Source: Streptomyces cinnamoneus (GTDB lineage: Bacteria > Actinomycetota > Actinomycetes > Streptomycetales > Streptomycetaceae). From it: 64,000 nucleotides of DNA. A program made the position numbers and the translations under genes. Positions 44,155 through 52,416 of this stretch are shown here, one piece after another; the first letter of the stretch is position 1, and each line of letters begins with the position of its first letter. The DNA lies in contig NZ_BMVB01000014.1 in assembly GCF_014650495.1 (NCBI RefSeq), positions 62,001 through 126,000 of the forward strand, in the 5' to 3' direction. The notes under the pieces are model-generated. The model did not search any database. It saw nothing but the letters and a program-made list of their open reading frames with translations, and was not told the DNA's origin.

Positions 44155-44385
44155 AGTCCCTTTGGCGACCGGGTCGTCGCGGAGCGGCTGCGGCGGGTCG
44201 ACAACCGGCGCATGGACTGCCTGCGCTCGCTCTTCCGCGGGCCGGACACCGACCAGGCCGAGGCCGAGGCGCGCCGCATGCTCGCCTTCCCGCTGCTGAC
44301 CGGCAACCACTTCCTGGCCGCCGACCACGGCACCCGCACCCGCGAAGAGGTGTACGCGCTCGCGGTCAGACTGCTCAGGGCCTGA
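44155..44385 (+). pseudogene. TetR-family C-terminal remnant
   Basis: A stop-terminated frame encodes a C-terminal ligand-domain end typical of Streptomyces TetR proteins: DRVVAERLRRVDNRRMDCL, then ARRMLAFPLLTGNHFLAADHG and EEVYALAVRLLRA. There is no N-terminal helix-turn-helix upstream, no start codon with a ribosome site, and the preceding residues are low-complexity. Only about 75 of roughly 190 expected residues remain, so the regulator is lost. Confidence 0.6.
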
Positions 44386-44633
44386 CGCGGGGCCGGGCCG
44401 GCGCGCCCGGAGCCGCCCGTTCACGGCAGCGAAGCAATGCCCGGATCGGGTGAGCGGCCACGGTGGAGTGAATCGCACAACCGTCGCCGGGCCGCTCGCC
44501 CAGCGATGGCGGGCCGGTTGACGCCTCCTCGAATTTCCGCACGATAAAGCGCCCTTGGGAGGCCGTGACAACCCCGATCGAGGGTCGTTTTTCCGAGCAC
44601 CCGTCCGATCCGGTACGTCAACAAGGAGGCGCA

Positions 44634-44753
44634 GTGCTTCACCGTCACCACCGCCATCACCCCGCCGAGGAGGCGCCGTTGCCGTTCGACCCGCACCCGA
44701 TGACGCCGCCCTGCCCGGTTCTCCGCACGGCCACCTCCGGGAGGCCGGCGTGA
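44634..44753 (+). CDS. 39-residue His-rich peptide, possible precursor
   Basis: Very small gene with a near-ideal ribosome site (AAGGAGG at 44623-44629) and a GTG start. The peptide opens LHRHHRHH, is Pro-rich in the middle (PLPFDPHPMTPPCP), has one Cys and ends GRPA. Its stop overlaps the start of the Nudix-like gene as GTGA; that gene in turn overlaps the ABC exporter. A short peptide translated first in a three-gene coupled unit with an exporter is the layout expected of a ribosomal peptide precursor or a metal-binding leader. I recognise no known family; it could also be an upstream coupling peptide. Confidence 0.55.
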   Translation: MLHRHHRHHPAEEAPLPFDPHPMTPPCPVLRTATSGRPA

Positions 44754-45220
44754 GTGCGTCCGATCCCTTCTCATGCCCGGTCGACGTGATGGTGCTGCTG
44801 CACCGCAGCGACGGCCGCGTACTGCTCCTCCGCCGGCCGAACGACCTCTACGACGCCGGCGCCCTCACCCCGCCGGCCGGGCCGCTGCAGCCGGGGGAAC
44901 CGGTCACCGACCGCGCCGTCCGCGAGGTCCACCGGCAGGCCGGAGTCGCCGTCGACCCCGGCGCCCTGGAGTTCTGCCACCTCGTCCACCACCGCACCCC
45001 CGCCGGCACGGGACGGCTCGGCGTGGTGTTCACCGCCCAGCACTGGAGCGGCCGGCCGCGCCTTACGAAGGCAGGCGTCCCCGCCGGGGTGGTGTGGGCC
45101 GAACCCGCGCGGCCGCCCGCGGGCTGCTCCCCCTACGCGGCCTCGGTGCTCTCGCAGTTCAGCACCGGTGCGCTGCTGTCCACGCACGGCTGGACCACCA
45201 CGACGGGAGGCACAGCGTGA
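44750..45220 (+). CDS. Nudix-like protein with altered catalytic box
   Basis: 156 residues with a Nudix fold: VMVLLHRSDGRVLLLRRPND at the front and the box GPLQPGE...REVHRQAGV at residues 47-69. In catalytic Nudix hydrolases the box reads RE-x-x-EE-x-G; here the metal-binding Glu pair is replaced by Arg-Gln (HRQAG). Hydrolysis of nucleoside diphosphate derivatives is therefore doubtful. GGGAGG precedes the GTG. The gene overlaps both neighbours with GTGA junctions. A binding or regulatory role next to the peptide and exporter is an inference. Confidence 0.75.
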   Translation: MSASDPFSCPVDVMVLLHRSDGRVLLLRRPNDLYDAGALTPPAGPLQPGEPVTDRAVREVHRQAGVAVDPGALEFCHLVHHRTPAGTGRLGVVFTAQHWSGRPRLTKAGVPAGVVWAEPARPPAGCSPYAASVLSQFSTGALLSTHGWTTTTGGTA

Positions 45221-47307
45221 AGCGCAGCGCCGGCAAGACGGTCACGGCTCCCGAAGCATCGAAAACACCGGAAATGTCGGAAACATCGCAGGCATCCGAA
45301 GCGGGAGGGGGATCGGAATCGGAGCGGCTGCTGTTCGGCGGGCCGCTGGTGTACGACGCGCGGTGGGCCGAGCACGACCGTGCGTACTTCGCAATGTCGC
45401 TGTGGGGAATGGCCCTGCAGCTGCCGCGCCTGGTGGCCTTCACCGCGCGGCTGGCCTGGCGCGCCGAGCGACGGGCCCTGTGGACCGTCGGCGCCGCTGA
45501 ACTGACCCGCGGAATCAGCCAGGCCATCAGCCTGATCGCCGTCAACAGCGTACTGGCCACCGTCCTCGCCGACGGTACGATCCAGGACCGCGTCCGGGCA
45601 GCGATCCCGGCCATGATCGGCGTCGCCGTCACCGGCATCGTCGGCGCCCTGGCGACGGCGGCCTCCACCGCCGGCACGGGCCGGCTGGAGCCGAAGGTCG
45701 AGCGGGTCGCCACCGAGATGTACCTGACGCACGTGGCCAAGGTGGAGCTGTCGGCGATCGAGGACGCCGACTTCCACCGCCTGATGGACTCGGCGCAGTA
45801 CGGGGCCGGTGCGGCGCGACGCATGGTCAACGCCTGCACCGGGGTCGTCGGCTCCCTGGTGAGCTTCGTCGCCGCCGCCGGCGTGCTCACCGTGCTGCAT
45901 CCGGCGCTGCTCCCCCTGCTGGTCCTGATGACCTTGCCCCGCTCCTGGGCGTCGCTGAAGAACGCGCGCACGCGGTACGCCAGTTACCTCCAGTGGATGC
46001 AGCACTCGCGGGCCGGGCGGCTGCTGAGCCAGACCCTCATGCGCACCGATCCGGCTCCCGAGATCCGCGTGCACGGCATCGGCCCGTTCCTCCTCCAGCA
46101 CTTCCGCGGCATGTCGGAGGCGTCCGAGGACGAGCAGTCCCGTCTGGCCGCGGACGCGGCCCGCATCCGCCTGGTCGCCTCCGCCCTCACCGGCGTCGCC
46201 GCGGCCCTGACCTACACGGCGCTCGGCGCACTCCTCGCCACGGGGCTGATGGCCCTGTCGGTCGCGGGCACCGCCGTGCTGGCCGTCCGCACCGGCGGGC
46301 AGAGCCTGTCCACCCTGGTCCTGCAGGTCAACAACCTCTATGAGGAAGCCTGCTACGTCCAGGACCTGGAACGCCTCTTCCGGGAGGCCGCCCAGCACGC
46401 GGTTCCCGTCGGCGGGGCGCCCGTGCCGGAAGACCTGTCAGTGATCCGCTTCGAGAACGTCACCTTCCACTACCCCGCCGACGGCAACCGCGACGGCGAC
46501 GGCCCCACAGCCGATCGTCCGGAGCACACGCCCGAGGCGAAGCGGCCGGCACTGAAGGAGGTGACCCTGGACATCCCCGTGGGAAAGATCGTGGCGCTCG
46601 TCGGCGAGAACGGCAGCGGCAAGACCACCGTCTCCAAGCTGCTCGCCGGCCTGTACCAGCCGGACGGGGGCCGCGTCCTGTGGGGCGGCATCGACGTCCG
46701 CGAGCTGGACCGCGGGCAGTTGTGGTCGAGGATCGGCATGGTCAGCCAGGACTTCCACCGGTGGCCGTTCACCTGTCGCATGAACGTCGCCATCGGCCAG
46801 CCGCAACGTCCGGTGGACCAGCGGGCGCTGGAGGAGGCCGCCGTGTACGCGGGGGCGGAGAAGCTGGTGGGCGAGCTGCCGCGGGGCTGGGACACGCTGC
46901 TGACGAAGGGGTACAAGGGCGGGCACCAGATCTCCGGCGGCCAGTGGCAGCGCCTGGGGATCGCACGCGCCCGCTACCGCGACGCCGAGGTCCTCGTCGT
47001 GGACGAGCCCACGTCAGCCCTTGACGCGAAGGCGGAGCTGGAGGTGTTCGACCAGATCCGCAAGCTCGCCGACGGCGGGCAGACCGTCGTCCTGATCACC
47101 CATCGCCTCGCGTCCGTCCGGCACGCCGACCTCGTCCACGTCCTGGAGAACGGCGAACTGCGCGAGAGCGGCACCTTCGAGGAGCTGCTGAACATCCCCG
47201 ACGGCGTGTTCCGCGGCCTGTTCGAGATGCAGCGCGCCCAGTTCCACAACGTCCCGCGACTCCCCGGCCAGCGCCCACCGGCCGACAGGACGAACGAGAC
47301 ACGGTGA
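45217..47307 (+). CDS. ABC exporter, fused membrane and ATPase domains
   Basis: 696 residues. A Ser/Glu-rich N-terminal tail (residues 1-40) is followed by a six-helix exporter domain to about 400. The ATPase at about 410-690 has Walker A GENGSGKTT, signature SGGQWQRLGIARA, Walker B VLVVDEPTSAL and an H-loop ITHRL. The membrane helices are Ala/Val-rich. It resembles half-size type IV exporters that carry peptides or lipids and probably works as a homodimer. It has no N-terminal peptidase domain, so any leader would be cut elsewhere. The GTG overlaps the Nudix stop. Confidence 0.9.
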   Translation: MKRSAGKTVTAPEASKTPEMSETSQASEAGGGSESERLLFGGPLVYDARWAEHDRAYFAMSLWGMALQLPRLVAFTARLAWRAERRALWTVGAAELTRGISQAISLIAVNSVLATVLADGTIQDRVRAAIPAMIGVAVTGIVGALATAASTAGTGRLEPKVERVATEMYLTHVAKVELSAIEDADFHRLMDSAQYGAGAARRMVNACTGVVGSLVSFVAAAGVLTVLHPALLPLLVLMTLPRSWASLKNARTRYASYLQWMQHSRAGRLLSQTLMRTDPAPEIRVHGIGPFLLQHFRGMSEASEDEQSRLAADAARIRLVASALTGVAAALTYTALGALLATGLMALSVAGTAVLAVRTGGQSLSTLVLQVNNLYEEACYVQDLERLFREAAQHAVPVGGAPVPEDLSVIRFENVTFHYPADGNRDGDGPTADRPEHTPEAKRPALKEVTLDIPVGKIVALVGENGSGKTTVSKLLAGLYQPDGGRVLWGGIDVRELDRGQLWSRIGMVSQDFHRWPFTCRMNVAIGQPQRPVDQRALEEAAVYAGAEKLVGELPRGWDTLLTKGYKGGHQISGGQWQRLGIARARYRDAEVLVVDEPTSALDAKAELEVFDQIRKLADGGQTVVLITHRLASVRHADLVHVLENGELRESGTFEELLNIPDGVFRGLFEMQRAQFHNVPRLPGQRPPADRTNETR

Positions 47308-47344
47308 GCAGCACCCCGGTGCGAGAGTGGGTGATTGCCGTAAA

Positions 47345-47372
47345 GGTGACGCACCACAATTAATCCGTCACC
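47345..47372. promoter_or_regulatory. Inverted repeat upstream of the Gly-rich exoprotein
   Basis: GGTGACG and CGTCACC face each other across a 14-base AT-rich spacer, about 80 bases upstream of the Gly-rich secreted protein and 37 bases after the ABC exporter. The arms are perfect over seven bases. The spacing suits a dimeric regulator site better than a terminator. Confidence 0.4.
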
Positions 47373-47450
47373 CTTCCCATGGTCGGCAGTTAAGTCGAGG
47401 TGAAAGTACGCCGGTCATACGTGCACCGGCGCCAACTGGAGGGGAATCCT

Positions 47451-48116
47451 GTGAGCTTCGTTCAGCGGATCGCTGCCGCCGCCACGCTCGTCGTCACCAC
47501 GCTCGGGTTCGGCTGCGGAAGCGCCTCGGCCGCTTCGGGCCATGGCGACGGTGTCACGAACATCTACTGCAACAACCCGTACAACGCCAGCCTGGTCGAC
47601 GCCTCCGGCGGAACCGCAGTGGTGAAGCAGGCCCAGGATCTCCTCGGCGTCGGCGTGGGAGGCGACGGGACGGGCGGCACCGGCGCCGGGGGCAGCGGCT
47701 CGGGAGGCAACGCCTCCAGCGGTGACGCCAGTGGCGGCGGGGCCGGGGCCGGCGGTGGCGGCAGCGTCTTCGGCGGGGGCAGCCCCAACGCCGAAGGCGG
47801 CAACGGCACCAGTGGTCCCGCTGCGGGCGGACCCGGTGCGGGCGGTGTGGGCACCGGAGGCCCGGGCAGCGGTGGCTCGGGCGCGAGCAGCGGCGCCCAG
47901 CACCAGGGGGCCACTGCCAACGGCGGCAAGGGCGGCAGTGCGGACCTCTCCAACGTCCAGCAGGCCAACCACAACCGTTGCGGACAGAGCACGGACGCCG
48001 ATGTCAGCACCACGGTCGACAAGAGCACCGCGATCGACAACAGCCGGTCGGTCGACAAGTCGGTCAGGACGAGCAAGCTGCGGTACGACCTCGTCGGCCG
48101 TCCGCGGCAGCACTGA
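47451..48116 (+). CDS. Secreted Gly-rich low-complexity protein
   Basis: 221 residues. A signal peptide (VQRIAAAATLVVTTLGFGCG, cleavage after ASA) leads to a short segment with NIYCNNPYNAS. A long Gly/Ser tract (repeats of GGxG from about 70 to 160) follows, then a polar C terminus with repeated VDKS motifs (TVDKSTAIDNS, RSVDKSV). Mature Cys residues at NIYC and NRCG could form one disulfide. The composition resembles surface-coating or fibrous proteins of aerial hyphae, but it has no chaplin motif. GGAGGGGAA precedes the GTG, and a very strong terminator follows. Confidence 0.7.
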   Translation: MSFVQRIAAAATLVVTTLGFGCGSASAASGHGDGVTNIYCNNPYNASLVDASGGTAVVKQAQDLLGVGVGGDGTGGTGAGGSGSGGNASSGDASGGGAGAGGGGSVFGGGSPNAEGGNGTSGPAAGGPGAGGVGTGGPGSGGSGASSGAQHQGATANGGKGGSADLSNVQQANHNRCGQSTDADVSTTVDKSTAIDNSRSVDKSVRTSKLRYDLVGRPRQH

Positions 48117-48152
48117 GCCCGGCTGACGGGCCGATAGCGGGGCCCCGGGCCC

Positions 48153-48195
48153 TGGGGCCTTCCGCCGTCGCGCCATGCGACGGCGGAAGGCCCCA
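48153..48195. terminator. Very strong hairpin terminator, 19-bp perfect stem
   Basis: TGGGGCCTTCCGCCGTCGC pairs perfectly with the following GCGACGGCGGAAGGCCCCA arm around a GCCAT loop. It lies between the convergent Gly-rich protein gene and acyl-CoA dehydrogenase gene and can stop both. Confidence 0.85.
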
Positions 48196-48246
48196 CAGCT
48201 GTCCACGGGGTTCAGGCCCCGCAGATCGCCTTGCTGCAGGGGCCTG

Positions 48247-49968
48247 TTACGGGGCCATCTCGTAGGCTCCGGACAGCGCCTCGACACGTTCCCACACGCG
48301 GGCCGAGCGGGCCTCGTCGACGACCGGGCGCCGGACCGCACCGAGTGCCCAGCTCTGCTGCTGCTCGGTGGCGGAGTCCTTGCCGTGCAGTTCGACGGCG
48401 TAGGAGGAGAAGTCGCGGACCAGGACGGCGAACAGCTCGTCGAGCACGTCCTCCTCGACTCCCGTCAGGGCGGCCTGCTCCAGGATCAGCTGGCCGTGCA
48501 CGACCAGGGCGAAGAGCTGGCCGACGGCCAGGAGGAGGTCGAGGTCGCGGCTCTGCTCCTCGCCGGGGGCGGCGGTGGTGACGAACGCGCACAGTGCGTC
48601 GGCCTGCTCGCGGAAGCGGCCGATGTTGGGCACGTGGGCGTAGGCGTCGTAGGCGCCGCGCCAGTCGTGGAAGCGGATGGAGCCCAGGCCCCGGGCCGGT
48701 CCCTGCTGGAAGAGGAACGCGTCGTCGGCCGCGTCGAGGCGGGTCGGCACGGGCGCGTACTCGGCGGGGTTCAGCAGGTGGTTGCCCATGAACTTGAGGA
48801 TCAGCGCGAGGTTGACGTGGACCGTGCCCTCCAGCTTCGGCAGGCCGCGGATCTCGGTGGCGGCCTGGGCGAAGTAGGTGTCCTTCTCGAAGCCCTTGGC
48901 CGCGATGACGTCCCACATGAGGTCGATGACCTTCTCGCCCTCGGTCGTCACCTTCATCTTCGTCATGGGGTTGAAGAGGAGGTAGCGGCGGTCGTCGGGG
49001 CCGGCGGTGCGGAAGTAGTCGACGGCGCGGTCGCTGAACAGCTTCATGCCGACGAGGCGGACGTACGCGTCGGTCAGCTCGCGGCGTACGTGCGGGAAGG
49101 CGGTGACGGGGCGGCCGTAGAGGATGCGGTTGTGCGCGTGGGTGACGGCCTCGTACATCGCGTGCTCGCAGATGCCGATCGAGGCGGTGCACAGGTTGAA
49201 CTTGCCGACGTTGACGGTGTTCAGGGCGGCGTCGAAGGCCGCGCGTCCGGTGTGCAGGACGTCTTCGGGGGCGACCGGGTAGTCGTCGAGGCGGAATTCG
49301 CTGACGTACTTGGAGGAGTCGACCACGTTCTTCACGAGGTGGTACGCCTCGTGGCGGCTGTCGGCGGCGAAGAAGACGTAGCCGTCGGGGCCCTCGACGT
49401 CGGTGCGGCGGCCGAAGACGGAGACGAGTCCGGCGGCGTTGCCGTTGCCGATGTAGTACTTGGATCCGGTGGCGCGGAAGCCGCCGTCGCCGGTGGGCTC
49501 CAGCAGCATGTCGGTCGAGTAGATGTCGGCGCCGTGGGTCTTCTCCGACAGGCCGAAGGCGAACACCTCGCCCTGGGAGAGCAGCTCGGCCGCGCGGGTG
49601 CGGGCGGCGGCGTTGTCGCTCTGCCAGACGGGGCCGAGGCCGAGGATGGTGACCTGCCAGGCGTACCAGTAGTCGAGCCCGTAGAAGCCGAATATCTCGT
49701 TGAGGGCGGCGATGCGGGCGGTGTCCCAGCGCTTGTCCGCCTGGCCGGCGGCGGCCGCGGCGGGCGTGAGGAACGTGGCGAACAGCCCCTCCTTGGCGGA
49801 GAACTCCAGGAAGTCCGCCAGCCAGGCGCGGGAGCGGTAGTCCTCGATCAGCTTGCGCTTGCCGCGGGTCTCGAACCAGTCGACGGTGGCGCGCAGCAGC
49901 CTGCGGGTCTCGGCGTCGAAGTGCGCCGGGTCGTAGGTGCGCGGGTTGAAGAGAAGCGGGTCGGCCAT
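48247..49968 (-). CDS. Acyl-CoA dehydrogenase/oxidase family protein
   Basis: 573 residues, longer than the 380-400 of classical acyl-CoA dehydrogenases and closer to oxidase-like or VLCAD-like members. FAD- and substrate-binding features are visible: AFGLSEKTHGADIY, then GSKYYIGNGNAAG in the middle domain. VNVGKFNLCTASIGICEHAMYEAV and YGRPVTAFPHVRREL open the C-terminal helical domain. It should oxidise an acyl-CoA, or a related acyl substrate, at the alpha-beta carbons. AAAGGCGG precedes the ATG. It is directly downstream of a PadR regulator on the same strand, which probably controls it with itself. Confidence 0.85.
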   Translation of the reverse strand: MADPLLFNPRTYDPAHFDAETRRLLRATVDWFETRGKRKLIEDYRSRAWLADFLEFSAKEGLFATFLTPAAAAAGQADKRWDTARIAALNEIFGFYGLDYWYAWQVTILGLGPVWQSDNAAARTRAAELLSQGEVFAFGLSEKTHGADIYSTDMLLEPTGDGGFRATGSKYYIGNGNAAGLVSVFGRRTDVEGPDGYVFFAADSRHEAYHLVKNVVDSSKYVSEFRLDDYPVAPEDVLHTGRAAFDAALNTVNVGKFNLCTASIGICEHAMYEAVTHAHNRILYGRPVTAFPHVRRELTDAYVRLVGMKLFSDRAVDYFRTAGPDDRRYLLFNPMTKMKVTTEGEKVIDLMWDVIAAKGFEKDTYFAQAATEIRGLPKLEGTVHVNLALILKFMGNHLLNPAEYAPVPTRLDAADDAFLFQQGPARGLGSIRFHDWRGAYDAYAHVPNIGRFREQADALCAFVTTAAPGEEQSRDLDLLLAVGQLFALVVHGQLILEQAALTGVEEDVLDELFAVLVRDFSSYAVELHGKDSATEQQQSWALGAVRRPVVDEARSARVWERVEALSGAYEMAP

Positions 49969-50105
49969 GACTGTCCGCCTTTCCGGCTCGGAGTCGGGGG
50001 GTGAACGGGGTTTCGGTGGTCGAAGAAGTGCGGGGAGGGCGGGCCGCTCCCGGTGCGGAGGGCTCCGGGGTCCCCGGGGGACGGCGGAGCGGTCCGCTCC
50101 GGGGG

Positions 50106-50708
50106 TCAGCGCTCGGGATGCCCGGGGCGCTCGGCGGCCCGTGTCCGCCCGGTCTGTGCCTCGCGGATCCGGTGGAGGGTGGCGAGCACGTCGTCGAGCC
50201 AGGCGAGCGTCATCCGTTCGTACGCGATGCCGCCGCGCAGTACGACGTGCTGCAGCTCCTGCATGGTGTCGAGCGGCTCGGGGGCGTCGGGCCCGGTGAA
50301 GTCGCGCAGCTCGCCGGCGAGGTAGTGCGCCAGCCGTTCGGAGTGCGTCCGCTGGTACCGCTCGACCTGGCGCATCAGCTCGGACGGATCGTCGAAGGCG
50401 GCGCCCCGGATCTTGACGGCGAGGTCGTGCCGGACGCTTTCCGGTTCGATCGGCTCGTGCAGCCACCGGGAGAGGGCGGCCTGCCCCGGAGCGGCAACGG
50501 AATAGCGCTTCTTGTCCGGTCTGCCCTGCTGTGGTACCTCACGGGCCTCGACCCAGCCGTCGCTCTCCATGCGCTTGAGAACGCGGTAGATCTGCTGGTG
50601 GGTAGCGGTCCAGAAGTACCCGATGGACCGGTCGAACCGCCGGGCCAGCTCGTATCCGGAGCCCGGCTTCTCCAGCAGAGAGACGAGGATCGCGTGCTCA
50701 AGCGCCAT
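50106..50708 (-). CDS. PadR-family transcriptional regulator
   Basis: 200 residues. The N-terminal winged helix is typical of PadR: EHAILVSLLEKPGSGYELAR, then THQQIYRVLKRMESDGWVEAR and a basic wing GRPDKKRYSV. The C terminus is a long dimerisation helix region. PadR proteins repress nearby genes until a phenolic or other ligand binds. A perfect 20-bp palindrome begins 14 bases upstream of the ATG, so it probably represses its own operon with the acyl-CoA dehydrogenase 137 bases downstream. Confidence 0.9.
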   Translation of the reverse strand: MALEHAILVSLLEKPGSGYELARRFDRSIGYFWTATHQQIYRVLKRMESDGWVEAREVPQQGRPDKKRYSVAAPGQAALSRWLHEPIEPESVRHDLAVKIRGAAFDDPSELMRQVERYQRTHSERLAHYLAGELRDFTGPDAPEPLDTMQELQHVVLRGGIAYERMTLAWLDDVLATLHRIREAQTGRTRAAERPGHPER

Positions 50709-50721
50709 ACGCCGGATCCTG

Positions 50722-50741
50722 CTATGCAACTCGTTGCATAG
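50722..50741. promoter_or_regulatory. PadR operator, 20-bp perfect inverted repeat
   Basis: CTATGCAAC-TC-GTTGCATAG has nine perfectly paired bases on each side. It lies 14 bases upstream of the PadR start. The TGCAAC/GTTGCA halves resemble ATGT/ACAT-type PadR sites. Autorepression is inferred. Confidence 0.75.
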
Positions 50742-50771
50742 ACAAGCGGTCGCGGCCGGGTGAGACGCGGG

Positions 50772-51320
50772 TCACGTGGGGCGCTTCCGCGCGGTGACAT
50801 AGCTGAACGGCGCGCTGACCCCGGCACTGTGGTGGCCGGCCGCCGCGAGAGCCAGTGCCAGGCGCTTGCGTGGTGCGAGGCCCAGGCCGGCGGTGGCATG
50901 CAGTGCCCCGAGTGCGAATTCGTCCCCGCACCCCACGGCTGCGTATCCGTCGGCGGGCTCGGCTATCTGGTAGTCGTCGTGGACGGTGAACAGCCGGCCC
51001 TGTATGCCCACGAGGAACGTCCCGGCCTGCTCCTGCTCGGAGTCCTTGCGCGCCCACCCGCCGTCCGTGAGGCACTTGCGCAGCCTGTCGACGAAGACCG
51101 TGGTCATGAACCGGTCCAAGTCACCCTTCGGCTTGGGCGCCTTGAACGCGTGGTGCAGCAGCTGCCCCATGCGGAAACTGGTGGTGAAGCCCATGGCGTA
51201 GGGACCGTTGCGGAAGATCTTCGGATCGCGCCGGACGGTGATTCTGAGGCCGGAGACGCCTGCCGAGTCCCCGCCCAGGTGCACCCGCCCGTCGTGGACG
51301 AGCCCGACGATCACGGTCAT
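50772..51320 (-). CDS. HslV/proteasome-beta-like Ntn hydrolase
   Basis: 182 residues. The N terminus reads MTVIVGLVHDGRVHLGGDSAG, matching the HslV and proteasome beta start. Thr2 would become the catalytic N-terminal Thr after Met removal. An Asp in GGDS and a Lys in DPKIF sit at the usual places. YAAVGCGDEFALGALHAT matches the GSG-xx-AL motif with Cys in place of Ser. HslV is about 175 residues, so this is full length. No hslU or ATPase partner is adjacent and the Streptomyces proteasome genes are elsewhere, so this is an orphan. It may process an unknown substrate or itself. Confidence 0.8.
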   Translation of the reverse strand: MTVIVGLVHDGRVHLGGDSAGVSGLRITVRRDPKIFRNGPYAMGFTTSFRMGQLLHHAFKAPKPKGDLDRFMTTVFVDRLRKCLTDGGWARKDSEQEQAGTFLVGIQGRLFTVHDDYQIAEPADGYAAVGCGDEFALGALHATAGLGLAPRKRLALALAAAGHHSAGVSAPFSYVTARKRPT

Positions 51321-51571
51321 GGTCCCCTCCTCCGCTGTACCACCCTCTCGATACTGCGCACGGCGAAACGGGCGGAAACCGAGTGGGGGCGGGAAGTGGG
51401 GGCCCGGTCCGTCCCAGCCGGCGGGTGGGCGGGTGCCTGCCGAGTCACCCGGTCGGCGGTGCCGCGTGGCGGTGGTGCTGTGAGAGGCCCACGATGACGG
51501 ATGGGCGTGGGTGGGAGGCGAACGCGGCCGTACCGACGTCGGGGGCTGCCCGGAGCCGAAGGAGTTCGGAC

Positions 51572-52318
51572 ATGTCCCCACGTCGGCGCCACCTCGCCGT
51601 CTTCATAGCCGCCGCTGCCGTGACGGCCGGCGCCGGCCTGTGGGCCGCGGCCACCGTGGGGGCGATCCCCCACGTCCTGCCGGTCCCCGAGGTCACCTTG
51701 AGCCAGGCCAGTGCGGATCTCTGCCTGACCGATGCCGCGGCCAAGGCCCTCAAGGCCAACGGCCTGTCCCTCACCGCCGAGGCGCCCGCCGGCGTCATCG
51801 ACAAGGGCGGCAGGGAGTGCGTGCACGTTCCCACCAAGGACGGCCGCCTTGCGACGGATTTCAGCACCGGCACCGTCACGTTCGACGGGTCGTTCGGGTT
51901 CGCCCGACCGTCGACGGGCAAACGCGTGCTGCTGAGCGACCTGACGGCCGACCTCACCAGCCGCAACATCGCCGGCACCGCGGCCGGTTTCCGTTCCGGT
52001 TTCGGGTCCGGGTCGGGTTTCGGTTTCGGCTCCGGGTCGGCCGGCCTGGCCGAGCCGAAGGAGCTGTTGAGCTTCACCCTCGATCTCACGAAGACGAAGA
52101 TCGACCTGTCCCACGGCACCATGACGGGCACCGGCACGATCAGCCTGCTCGGCGCTGCGCACAGCATGGTCAAGGACGCCCTGGGTGCGGACCCCCTGCC
52201 CGGGCCGGCTCCGGTCTTCGACGCCACGGCCGGCGGTTCCGTGGCCGATTCCGTGGTCGATGCTCTTCTCCAGTCGCAGCCGCACCACGGGCACGCCCTG
52301 CCGGTACGTCGCCGATAG
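51572..52318 (+). CDS. Secreted protein of unknown family
   Basis: 248 residues. Arg-rich N terminus and hydrophobic core (HLAVFIAAAAVTAGAGLWAA) form a signal peptide or anchor. The mature part has beta-rich segments (VTFDGSFGFARPS, then LLSFTLDLTKTKIDLS) separated by a low-complexity Phe/Gly/Ser tract (RSGFGSGSGFGFGSGS) at about residue 149. Two Cys (DLCLTD and RECVHV) may pair. No known domain; the strand pattern recalls secreted beta proteins that bind small ligands. GAAGGAG precedes the ATG. Confidence 0.65.
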   Translation: MSPRRRHLAVFIAAAAVTAGAGLWAAATVGAIPHVLPVPEVTLSQASADLCLTDAAAKALKANGLSLTAEAPAGVIDKGGRECVHVPTKDGRLATDFSTGTVTFDGSFGFARPSTGKRVLLSDLTADLTSRNIAGTAAGFRSGFGSGSGFGFGSGSAGLAEPKELLSFTLDLTKTKIDLSHGTMTGTGTISLLGAAHSMVKDALGADPLPGPAPVFDATAGGSVADSVVDALLQSQPHHGHALPVRRR

Positions 52319-52416
52319 GCGGGAATCAGCCGCTGGAGTGGACGAAACGCCACAGCACAGGGCACCCGCCCCGGGACGGGGGAACAAGATCCAGCCACCC
52401 GCTGTTCGAAACGATC

